Assembly (NCBI GenBank): GCA_040217155.1
Contig: JAVJNS010000029.1
Location: forward strand, 62,001 to 126,000
Direction: 5' to 3'
Origin: Pelagibius sp040217155
GTDB taxonomy: Bacteria; Pseudomonadota; Alphaproteobacteria; Kiloniellales; Kiloniellaceae
Length of the DNA stretch: 64,000 bases
Part shown: in pieces, positions 33,312-43,403 of the stretch
Position numbering within the stretch: position 1 is the first letter of the stretch
Layout: every line of letters begins with the position of its first letter
Made by a program: the position numbers and the translations under genes
The notes under the pieces: model-generated
Told to the model about the DNA's origin: nothing
Seen by the model: only the letters and a program-made list of their open reading frames with translations
The model's database searches: none

Positions 33312-33339
33312 TTGCAACTGGTGCACTGCAATATATGTA
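33312..33339 (+). promoter_or_regulatory. Candidate promoter for the RND efflux operon
   Basis: TTGCAA (33312-33317) and TATGTA (33334-33339), 16 bases apart, lie 52 bases before the adaptor ATG. No regulator gene or clear operator repeat is visible in the 145-base intergenic region. Confidence 0.38.
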
Positions 33340-33390
33340 GACTACTCGGTTTTCTGCCTCGTCAGTGAGGCAGCGGAGAGGGGCATTGGA

Positions 33391-34587
33391 ATGCATATGT
33401 TTGCTCGAAGCGGGCGTCTTTCAAGCAAGGTTTCCAAAGCGGTGTCGGCCGCCTTGGCGCTTGCGTCGGTGGCGGCCCTGGCGGGCTGCGGCGACGATGG
33501 CGCCAGCCAGGCAGATCGGCAGGCGGCGCCGCCACCGCCGACGGTGACGGTGGCCAAGCCGGTTGTGCGCGAAGTGGTTGAGGACGACGAGTTCGTCGGC
33601 CGCTTCGAGGCGCTCGACGAGGTCGACGTCCGCGCCCGCGTCGGCGGCTATCTCGAGAAGATCCACTTCACCGATGGCGCCATCGTCGCCGAGGGCGACC
33701 TGCTGTTCACCATCGACCCGCGGCCGTTCCGGGCCGAGGTGGCGCAGGCCGAGGCCTTGTTGAAGATCGCCGAGTCCCAGGTTGAATTCACCCAGAAACA
33801 GTTGGTGCGCGCCCGCGATCTGTCGTCGCGCGGCAACATCTCCGTCAGCGCCCTGGACGAGCGCCAGAATGAATACCTCTCCGCCCAGGCGCAGGTTCAG
33901 GGTGCCAAGGCGGCGCTGGACAGCGCCCGGCTGGACCTCGAGTACACGGAGATCCGGGCGCCGATTTCCGGGCGCATCGATCGTAACCTGATCTCGGTCG
34001 GCAACTTGGTGGAGACCAACGTCACAATCCTGACCACTATCGTCGCGGTCGACCCGATCTACTTCTACTTCGACATCGACGAACGCTCGTTCCTCGCCTA
34101 TGCGCGCGATGCGCGGGCGCGCGGCGTGGCGCTGCAGGAAGGTGCGGGCGCGCTGGAAGTGAAAGTCCGCCTGTCGGACGAGCGGGACGGCAGTTTCGAC
34201 GGCAAGCTCGACTTCTCCGAGAACCGGGTCGACGAGGGCACCGGCACCATGCGGGTACGCGCGATCTTGAATAACCCGAACCTGGTGATGCAGCCGGGCC
34301 TCTTCGGCATCATCAACATCCCCGGGTCGCTGCCTTATGAGGGCGTGCTCATTCCGGACAGCGCCATCGCCGCCGACCAGGACCGGCGCATCGTCTATCT
34401 GGTCGACGACGAGGGCAAGGTGTCGCCCAGGCAGGTGCGTCCGGGACCGCGGCTGCACGGCTACCGCGTGGTGCGCGACGGCCTGACCGGCCAGGAGACC
34501 ATCGTCATCAACGGCCTGATGCGGATCCGCCCCGGCGTGACGGTGACGCCGGAAATGACCGAATTGCCGCCGGAAGCGGCACAGTAG
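33391..34587 (+). CDS. RND efflux periplasmic adaptor lipoprotein
   Basis: A 398-residue membrane-fusion protein. Signal with lipobox Leu-Ala-Gly-Cys (Cys33), then Val-Gly-Arg-Phe-Glu-Ala, lipoyl half-motif Arg-Val-Gly-Gly-Tyr-Leu, a coiled-coil hairpin (about 120-180), the second lipoyl half and beta-barrel (Ile-Arg-Ala-Pro-Ile-Ser-Gly-Arg-Ile-Asp, Pro-Gly-Leu-Phe-Gly). It links the inner-membrane pump to an outer-membrane channel. ATG 33391 follows GGGGCATTGGA. The pump gene follows after nine bases. Confidence 0.94.
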   Translation: MHMFARSGRLSSKVSKAVSAALALASVAALAGCGDDGASQADRQAAPPPPTVTVAKPVVREVVEDDEFVGRFEALDEVDVRARVGGYLEKIHFTDGAIVAEGDLLFTIDPRPFRAEVAQAEALLKIAESQVEFTQKQLVRARDLSSRGNISVSALDERQNEYLSAQAQVQGAKAALDSARLDLEYTEIRAPISGRIDRNLISVGNLVETNVTILTTIVAVDPIYFYFDIDERSFLAYARDARARGVALQEGAGALEVKVRLSDERDGSFDGKLDFSENRVDEGTGTMRVRAILNNPNLVMQPGLFGIINIPGSLPYEGVLIPDSAIAADQDRRIVYLVDDEGKVSPRQVRPGPRLHGYRVVRDGLTGQETIVINGLMRIRPGVTVTPEMTELPPEAAQ

Positions 34588-34596
34588 GAGCGGCCG

Positions 34597-37500
34597 ATGC
34601 GTTTCGCCCATTTCTTCGTCGACCGGCCGATCTTTGCGACGGTGTTGTCGCTGGTGCTGGTGATCGTCGGCCTGATCGCCTACGGCCAGTTGCCGGTAGC
34701 CCAGTACCCGGAGATCGCACCGCCCAGCATCGTGGTGCGCGCCACCTATCCCGGCGCCGATGCGGAGACGGTGGCGGCCACCGTGGCGACGCCGCTGGAA
34801 CAGGAGATCAACGGCGTCGAGGACATGCTCTACATGTCTTCCTATTCGACCGCCGACGGGGCCATGGCCCTGACCATTACCTTCAAACTCGGCGCCGACC
34901 TGGATAAGGCCCAGGTGCTGGTGCAGAACCGGGTCTCGGTCGCCGAGCCGCGCCTGCCCGAAGAGGTGCGCAGCCTCGGCGTGACCACCACCAAGTCGTC
35001 GCCCGACCTGATGATGGTCGTCCATATGCTTTCCCCGGACGAGAGTTACGACCAGCTTTATGTGTCGAACTACGCGCGCTCGCGGGTCCGCGATCTGCTG
35101 CTGCGCCTCGACGGGGTTGGCGACCTGATCCTCTTCGGCGAGCGCGAGTTCTCGCTCAGGGTCTGGCTCGATCCCGAAAAGCTCTCGTCCTACGCCCTGA
35201 CCGCTTCGGACGTCGTCGAGGCGCTGCGCGAGCAGAATGTCCAGGTCGCCGGCGGCTCCATCGGCGCGCCGCCCAACCCCGGCGACAACGCTTTTCAGTA
35301 TGTCGTCACCACCCAGGGCCGCTTCGAGGATGCGCGGGAGTTTCGCTCGGTCATCGTGAAGGCGGGCGAAGACGGGCGCCTGATCCGCCTGCAGGACGTC
35401 GCGCGCGTCGAGCTGGGCGCGCGCCAGTACATCACCAACAGCTATCTCAACGGCAAGCCCGCCGTCGCCCTGGCGATCTTTCAACGCCCCGGCACCAACG
35501 CCCTGGAGACCGCCGATCAGGTCATCGCGACCATGGAGCGGGTGAAGCAGGATTTTCCGCCGGGCCTGGATTACACCATCGTCTACAACCCGACGGAGTT
35601 CATTGCCGAGTCCATCGACGCGGTCTATGAAACGCTGTTCGAGGCGGTGGGTCTGGTGGTCCTGGTGGTCCTGGTGTTCCTGCAGTCCTGGCGCACGGCG
35701 CTGGTTCCGATCATCGCCATTCCGGTGTCGCTGATCGGTACCTTCGCGGTGATGCTGGCCTTCGGATTCTCGATCAACATGCTGACCCTCTTCGGCATGG
35801 TGCTGGCCATCGGCATCGTGGTCGACGATGCCATCGTCGTGGTCGAGAACGTCGAGCGCAACATGCGACTCGGCTACGGCCCGCGCGAGGCGGCGCACCG
35901 CACCATGGACGAGGTCGGCTCGGCGGTGATCGCCATCTCGCTGGTGCTGGTTGCCGTCTTCGTGCCGGTGGCTTTCATTCCCGGCATCTCGGGTCAGTTC
36001 TATCTGCAGTTCGCGCTGACCATCGCCGTGGCGACGGTCATCTCGGCCGCCAACTCCCTGACTCTGTCGCCGGCCCTGGCAGCGATCATCTTCAAGCCGC
36101 ACGGCGGCAAGCCCTCGCGCTTTCCCCTGGCCGCGGCCGGCCGCTTCCTGGCGGACGGCTTCAACAACGGCTTCGACAGGATGAGCGCGTTTTACGGCAG
36201 GATCATACACTTCCTGGTCGGACATAAATCGACTCTGGCGGCCATGCTTCTGATCTTCGCCGGGCTGCTCGGCGGTGCCGTCTACATGCTGCAGACCACG
36301 CCGCGCGGATTCATCCCGACGTTGGACCAGGGCTACGCCATCGTGGTCATCCAATTGCCCGAGGGCGCATCGCTCAACCGCACCGACGCTGTGGTGCTGG
36401 AGGCCTCGAAGATCATCCAGGAGACGCCAGGGGTGAAGAACGCGGTGGCCTTCGCCGGCTTCTCCGGCGCCACCTTCACCAACGCCACCAACGCGGGCGT
36501 CGTCTTCGCCGCCTTCGAATCCTTCGACGACCGGCTCAAAGCGGGCCTGCCGGCCGGTACCGTCGTCGGCCAATTGTTCGGCCGCCTGCAAGCCATCGAG
36601 GAAGCCTTCATCATCGCCATCGAGCCGCCGCCGGTGCGCGGTGTCGGCAACTCCGGCGGCTTCAAACTGCAGCTGCGCGACCTGAACAGCGCCGATATGG
36701 GGCGGGTGTTGCAGTCCGCCTATGCCATGATGGGACAGGCGGCCCAGACCCCCGGTGTGACCGGCGTCTTCACCACCTCCAGTGCCTCTTCGCCGCAGTT
36801 CTACCTGGAGATCGACCGCCGCAAGGCGCGCATGCTGGACGTGCCAATTCCCAACATCTTCGATACCCTGTCGATCAATCTCGGTTCGACCTACGTGAAC
36901 GACTACAACGCCTTCGGGCGCATCTACCAGGTGCGCGCCCAGGCCGACCAGGAGTTCCGCATGGAGCGCGTCGACATCATGCGCCTCAAGGTGCGCTCCG
37001 CGACCGGAGCGCTGGTGCCGCTGGGCACCCTGGTCGATATCCGCGACGTCTCCGGGCCGAACCTGGTGCAGCGCTACAACATGTTCGTCTCGGTGCCGAT
37101 TCAAGGAAGCGCCGCGCCGGGTACTTCTTCGGGCGATGCCCTGGAGATCATGGAGACCATGGCCGAGCAGACGCTGCCGCCGGGTACCGATTTCGAATGG
37201 ACCGAACTGGCCTATCAGGAGCGCAACACCGGCAACACCGCGGTCTTCATCTTCGCGCTCTCGGTGCTCTTCGTCTTCCTGGCGCTGGCGGCGCAGTACG
37301 AGAGCTGGAGTCTGCCGCTGGCGATCATTCTGATTGTGCCGATGAGCGTGCTTGCGGCCCTGGTCGGCGTCACCCTGCGCGGCTTCGACAACAACATCCT
37401 GACCCAGGTCGGCCTCATCGTGCTGGTCGGCCTGGCCGCCAAGAACGCCATCCTGATCGTCGAATTCGCCAAGCAGGCCGAGGACAACGGCGACAGCATC

Positions 37501-37785
37501 GTCGAGGCGGTGGTCAAGGCCTGCCGTCTGCGCCTGCGCCCGATCCTGATGACCGCCTTCGCCTTCATCCTCGGTGTCGTGCCCTTGGCCATCGCGACCG
37601 GGCCCGGCGCCGAGATGCGCCAGTCGCTCGGCGTCACGGTGTTCTCCGGCATGCTCGGCGTGACTTTCTTCGGGCTGTTCCTGACGCCGGTCTTTTACGT
37701 GGCCATCCGCGGCCTTACCCGGCGCCTGCGCCCGGCACGCAGGGGCCCGGACCCCGAGGTCCAGGCGTCCGGCGGCGCGGATTAA
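34597..37785 (+). CDS. RND (HAE1/AcrB-type) efflux pump permease
   Basis: A 1062-residue inner-membrane pump with twelve helices and two large periplasmic loops. Signature elements: Phe-Phe-Val-Asp-Arg-Pro-Ile-Phe-Ala at the N-terminus, Pro-Gly-Ala-Asp-Ala-Glu, and the proton-relay pair in Gly-Ile-Val-Val-Asp-Asp-Ala-Ile-Val-Val-Val-Glu-Asn. HAE1 pumps expel hydrophobic drugs, dyes or detergents with proton antiport. No TolC-type factor is encoded here, so an unlinked one must be used. Nine bases downstream of the adaptor; a hairpin (37826-37848) follows. Confidence 0.96.
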   Translation: MRFAHFFVDRPIFATVLSLVLVIVGLIAYGQLPVAQYPEIAPPSIVVRATYPGADAETVAATVATPLEQEINGVEDMLYMSSYSTADGAMALTITFKLGADLDKAQVLVQNRVSVAEPRLPEEVRSLGVTTTKSSPDLMMVVHMLSPDESYDQLYVSNYARSRVRDLLLRLDGVGDLILFGEREFSLRVWLDPEKLSSYALTASDVVEALREQNVQVAGGSIGAPPNPGDNAFQYVVTTQGRFEDAREFRSVIVKAGEDGRLIRLQDVARVELGARQYITNSYLNGKPAVALAIFQRPGTNALETADQVIATMERVKQDFPPGLDYTIVYNPTEFIAESIDAVYETLFEAVGLVVLVVLVFLQSWRTALVPIIAIPVSLIGTFAVMLAFGFSINMLTLFGMVLAIGIVVDDAIVVVENVERNMRLGYGPREAAHRTMDEVGSAVIAISLVLVAVFVPVAFIPGISGQFYLQFALTIAVATVISAANSLTLSPALAAIIFKPHGGKPSRFPLAAAGRFLADGFNNGFDRMSAFYGRIIHFLVGHKSTLAAMLLIFAGLLGGAVYMLQTTPRGFIPTLDQGYAIVVIQLPEGASLNRTDAVVLEASKIIQETPGVKNAVAFAGFSGATFTNATNAGVVFAAFESFDDRLKAGLPAGTVVGQLFGRLQAIEEAFIIAIEPPPVRGVGNSGGFKLQLRDLNSADMGRVLQSAYAMMGQAAQTPGVTGVFTTSSASSPQFYLEIDRRKARMLDVPIPNIFDTLSINLGSTYVNDYNAFGRIYQVRAQADQEFRMERVDIMRLKVRSATGALVPLGTLVDIRDVSGPNLVQRYNMFVSVPIQGSAAPGTSSGDALEIMETMAEQTLPPGTDFEWTELAYQERNTGNTAVFIFALSVLFVFLALAAQYESWSLPLAIILIVPMSVLAALVGVTLRGFDNNILTQVGLIVLVGLAAKNAILIVEFAKQAEDNGDSIVEAVVKACRLRLRPILMTAFAFILGVVPLAIATGPGAEMRQSLGVTVFSGMLGVTFFGLFLTPVFYVAIRGLTRRLRPARRGPDPEVQASGGAD

Positions 37786-37825
37786 AGAAAGAGTATTCTC
37801 GACGGGCCGACAGACACTCCATTGG

Positions 37826-37848
37826 GTCCCGGAGCCAAGCCCCGGGAC
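37826..37848. repeat. REP-like palindrome between convergent genes
   Basis: GTCCCGG (37826-37832) and CCGGGAC (37842-37848) flank a nine-base loop AGCCAAGCC, close to the dispersed intergenic palindromes common in alphaproteobacteria. It lies between the convergent pump and GNAT genes and may also act as a weak terminator. A single copy is seen here. Confidence 0.55.
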
Positions 37849-37862
37849 GACAGTTGCGGATG

Positions 37863-38356
37863 TTACTCCCCCGCGGCGAAGTCCTTCAGACCTTCGCCGT
37901 CGAAACGGAAGTAGACCTTCTCGGTGACGCGCCGCGCGCCGAGGCGGTCGTAGAAGGCGAGGGCGCCGGGGTTGGTGTCCTCGGCGGTCCAGTCGAGGCG
38001 CACGGCGCCGCGCTCGAGGCCGTGCTGCGCCACCGCGCGCAGCAGGGCGACGCCGACACCGCTGCCGCGCGCCGCTTCGCGCACGAAGAGCTCCTTCAGA
38101 TAGACCTGCCCGCCGCAGTCGGGCGCCGGATAGAGCAGGGCATAGCAGGCAAAGCCCAGCGCCTTTCCATCGCTCACGGCGAGAAGCACCTGGGCATCGG
38201 CGCCGTCGGCCAGGACGCGCTGGCGCACATGATCGGCAATCGAGTCCGGCGGTGCGGCCTTGTCGCCCCAGTAGTGGCGGTCGCAGAGATAAAAGAGTTC
38301 GGCCACGGCGGCACGATCATCCATCGCCGCCGGGCGGCAGGTCACAGCGGCCTCGG

Positions 38357-38360
<4 letters not shown>
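37863..38360 (-). CDS. GNAT family N-acetyltransferase
   Basis: A 165-residue GNAT enzyme: Val-Tyr-Leu-Lys-Glu-Leu-Phe-Val strand, acetyl-CoA loop Arg-Gly-Ser-Gly-Val-Gly (Arg/Gly-x-x-Gly-x-Gly type), and Asn-Pro-Gly-Ala-Leu-Ala-Phe-Tyr-Asp-Arg-Leu-Gly-Ala. Acceptor unknown. The GTG start overlaps the uvrA stop (GTGA), so it is translated as the tail of a uvrA-GNAT unit. Confidence 0.88.
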
Positions 38361-41233
<2,873 letters not shown>

Positions 41234-41374
41234 CAAATCGGCACGGCCTCTCGGGGCTGGAGGTGACGGAGCGGGATACCGGTGGCGAAGCGCCGCCGAT
41301 AACGTCAATATGGCGGATGGGAGGGGGAAAATCGAGCCCCCGTTGGGGCGCGGCGCGCTGTGGATAAGGGATTG

Positions 41375-41392
41375 CTGACAGAGCCCTGTCAG
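41375..41392. promoter_or_regulatory. Palindrome over the divergent uvrA/ssb promoter region
   Basis: CTGACAG (41375-41381) and CTGTCAG (41386-41392) form a perfect dyad with a four-base centre. Read on the plus strand CTGACA lies 18 bases before TACATT (41399-41404), a fitting ssb promoter; on the minus strand the same hexamer faces uvrA. No GTTC/GAAC-type alphaproteobacterial LexA site occurs between 41234 and 41450. Confidence 0.45.
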
Positions 41393-41450
41393 GCGCGCTA
41401 CATTCCGGCCCCATGAAGATGAATCTGCGCGGAAATTGGAGTGAAATGGT

Positions 41451-41954
41451 ATGGCGGGGAGTGTGAACAAGGTCATTCTGGTGGGCAACCTGGGCCGCGA
41501 TCCGGAAATTCGCTCGACTCAGGACGGCACCAAGGTCGCCAACCTCTCCCTGGCCACCTCGGAAACCTGGCGCGACCGCAATTCCGGCGAACGCCGGGAG
41601 CGCACCGAGTGGCACCGGGTCGTGATCTTCAACGACAAGCTCTCCGAGATCGCCGAGAAATACCTGCGCAAAGGCTCCAAGATCTACGTCGAAGGCCAGT
41701 TGCAGACCCGCAAGTGGACCGACAAGGACGGCCAGGACCGCTATTCGACCGAGGTCGTGCTGCAGCGCTTCCGCGGCGAACTCACCATGCTCGACGGCCG
41801 CCAGGACGGCGGTGGCGGCGGCTACAGCGACGACGGCGGCTATGGCGGCGGGTCCGGCGGCGGTGGCGGCTTCGGCGGCGGTTCGGGCGGCGGTTCAGGC
41901 GGCGGTGGCTCTGGCCCCTCCGGCGGCGACCTGGACGACGAAATCCCGTTCTAG
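41451..41954 (+). CDS. ssb: Single-stranded DNA-binding protein
   Basis: A 167-residue SSB. OB-fold with Val-Asn-Lys-Val-Ile-Leu-Val-Gly-Asn-Leu-Gly-Arg-Asp-Pro-Glu, Glu-Trp-His-Arg-Val and Gly-Ser-Lys-Ile-Tyr-Val-Glu-Gly-Gln-Leu; a Gly/Ser linker; and the acidic tip Asp-Asp-Glu-Ile-Pro-Phe that recruits replication and repair partners. ATG 41451 has GGAG about ten bases upstream. It coats single strands during replication and repair, consistent with its neighbour uvrA. Confidence 0.98.
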   Translation: MAGSVNKVILVGNLGRDPEIRSTQDGTKVANLSLATSETWRDRNSGERRERTEWHRVVIFNDKLSEIAEKYLRKGSKIYVEGQLQTRKWTDKDGQDRYSTEVVLQRFRGELTMLDGRQDGGGGGYSDDGGYGGGSGGGGGFGGGSGGGSGGGGSGPSGGDLDDEIPF

Positions 41955-42257
41955 AGGCGGGATTTACCGCCGGCTGGACAGCGCGGCGCCGCCGGGTTGG
42001 CGCGCCGCCCGCTAAATCGCATTGGCATCAAGTATTTGACCCGGAGGCGTTAACTCGTCTTCTCGGGGTGCTTTGCCGTGGCCGGGGCGGCACGCGAGGG
42101 GATACATCGCGGCTGCCGTGAAACTCTTATCGTTAATACATCTCCAATTGTTTTTAGGCAGACTGTGTTCCATCTGATCGCGCGCGAGACAGCCGGTGCG
42201 GCGCGGATTGGCTTGGCTTTTCAGAAATCGCCGGTCTTAGCCGAGGAGGTACTCGAC
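41955..42257. other. Non-coding gap between ssb and the TRAP receptor gene
   Basis: About 300 bases. A GC-rich imperfect hairpin lies just after ssb near 41980-42010, without a U-run. A short AT-rich stretch at 42120-42165 may hold the promoter of the next gene, but no clear hexamer pair was found. The in-frame start at 42078 is not used: its product would mask the Tat signal. A ribosome site GAGGAGGT (42243-42250) precedes the true ATG. Confidence 0.5.
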
Positions 42258-43403
42258 ATGACGACAACCTCGAAGGCCCCGACGGGCCGCCGGGCCTTTC
42301 TGGCCGGCACCGCCGCCGGCCTCGCCGTGGGCGCCGGGGCGGGCCTTCTGGCCGGCCGCCAGGCCTCCGGCGCGGCGCCGGCCGCGGTTTCCGGCCGCGA
42401 CGTGGGCACGACCTGGAAGGTTCAGACCTCCTGGCCCGGCGGGCATGGGCTCAACGTTTTCAAGGCCTGGTGCGCCAGTATCGTCGAGAAAACCTCGGGC
42501 GAACTCGCTCTGGAGCCTTACGGCGCCAACGAACTGGTCGGCGAGTTCCAGCTTTTCGACGCCCTGCGGCGCGGCCAGATCCAGGCCATGAATTCCTTCA
42601 CCCAATACTGGTCGGGACGGATTCCGGCGGCGGTCTTTCTGGCCGCCTATCCGCTGGGTCTGCGCCAGCCCCACGAGTGGGAGGTGTTCTATTACGGCCT
42701 CGGCGGTCTGGAGATCGCGCGGCAACTCTATGAGCCCTTCGGTATGTATTACCTGGGGCCGATCCGCCACGGCGCGAACATCATCCATTCCAAAAAGCCG
42801 ATCCGGTCCATCGAGGATTTCCGCGACCTGCGGCTGCGCATGCCGGGTGGCATGGTAGCGGAGCTGTTCCAGGCCGCCGGCGCCAAGACCACCATGCTGC
42901 CGGGTTCGGAAATTCTCGACGCGCTGGAAAACGATGCCATCGACGCGGCCGATTACGTCGGTCCCGCCGTGAACCTCGCGCTGGGTTTCCAGAAAGTCGC
43001 CAAGTATGTCTCCATGGGACCGCCGGGCTTCATGTCGATCTACCAGCCGGTGGATCTCATGGACATTACCGTCGCCATCGACAGCTGGCGCCGGCTTTCT
43101 CCCGGCATGCAGGCCTTCCTCGAGGACGAGGTGCGCATCTACTCGCAGCACCACCACACCAGCATCGAGGTCGCCGACCAGGCCGCCTGGAAGGAATTCG
43201 ACGCTTCCGGCGTCACGGTGTCGCGCCTGAGCGAGGAGGACGTCGTGAAGTTCACCGAGTTGGCCGTGCCGCGCTGGTTCGCCTGGGCCAACCGCGATGC
43301 CGATGCCGGCCGGGTGTTCCAGATCCACCTGGACTATATGATGTCCGGCTCCCTGGGTTACGTCACGCCGGAGATGATACAGGGTTTCCGGCTGGCCTCA
43401 TGA
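42258..43403 (+). CDS. TRAP-type solute-binding protein (DctP/TakP family), Tat-exported
   Basis: A 381-residue periplasmic receptor. The N-terminus Thr-Gly-Arg-Arg-Ala-Phe-Leu-Ala-Gly is a twin-arginine signal, followed by a hydrophobic Ala/Gly stretch. The mature part matches TRAP receptors of the TakP type (Val-Gln-Thr-Ser-Trp-Pro, Arg-Met-Pro-Gly-Gly with the ligand-binding Arg, Asp-Ala-Ala-Asp-Tyr-Val-Gly-Pro). These bind keto or other organic acids. No DctQ/DctM membrane subunits are near; instead the stop overlaps the start of a histidine kinase (ATGA at 43400), suggesting a sensing rather than transport role. Clear ribosome site GAGGAGGT. Confidence 0.9.
   Translation: MTTTSKAPTGRRAFLAGTAAGLAVGAGAGLLAGRQASGAAPAAVSGRDVGTTWKVQTSWPGGHGLNVFKAWCASIVEKTSGELALEPYGANELVGEFQLFDALRRGQIQAMNSFTQYWSGRIPAAVFLAAYPLGLRQPHEWEVFYYGLGGLEIARQLYEPFGMYYLGPIRHGANIIHSKKPIRSIEDFRDLRLRMPGGMVAELFQAAGAKTTMLPGSEILDALENDAIDAADYVGPAVNLALGFQKVAKYVSMGPPGFMSIYQPVDLMDITVAIDSWRRLSPGMQAFLEDEVRIYSQHHHTSIEVADQAAWKEFDASGVTVSRLSEEDVVKFTELAVPRWFAWANRDADAGRVFQIHLDYMMSGSLGYVTPEMIQGFRLAS

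Noticed and set aside
33421..37104. Minus-strand ORF of 1227 codons opposite the RND pump genes
   Set aside because: It mirrors the plus-strand adaptor and permease, which have clear motifs. The minus-strand reading is His/Arg/Asp-rich with no domain, as expected from complementary GC-rich codons.
41234..41450. LexA (SOS) box upstream of uvrA/ssb
   Set aside because: No GTTC or GAAC half-site occurs in the interval; the visible dyad is CTGACAG/CTGTCAG.
42018..42045. Sigma-54 promoter (TGGCAT...TTTGAC)
   Set aside because: The GG to GC spacing and the downstream GC dinucleotide required for -24/-12 promoters are missing.
42078..42257. Upstream start for the TRAP receptor
   Set aside because: It would place 60 residues before the twin-arginine signal; the ATG at 42258 has a strong ribosome site.
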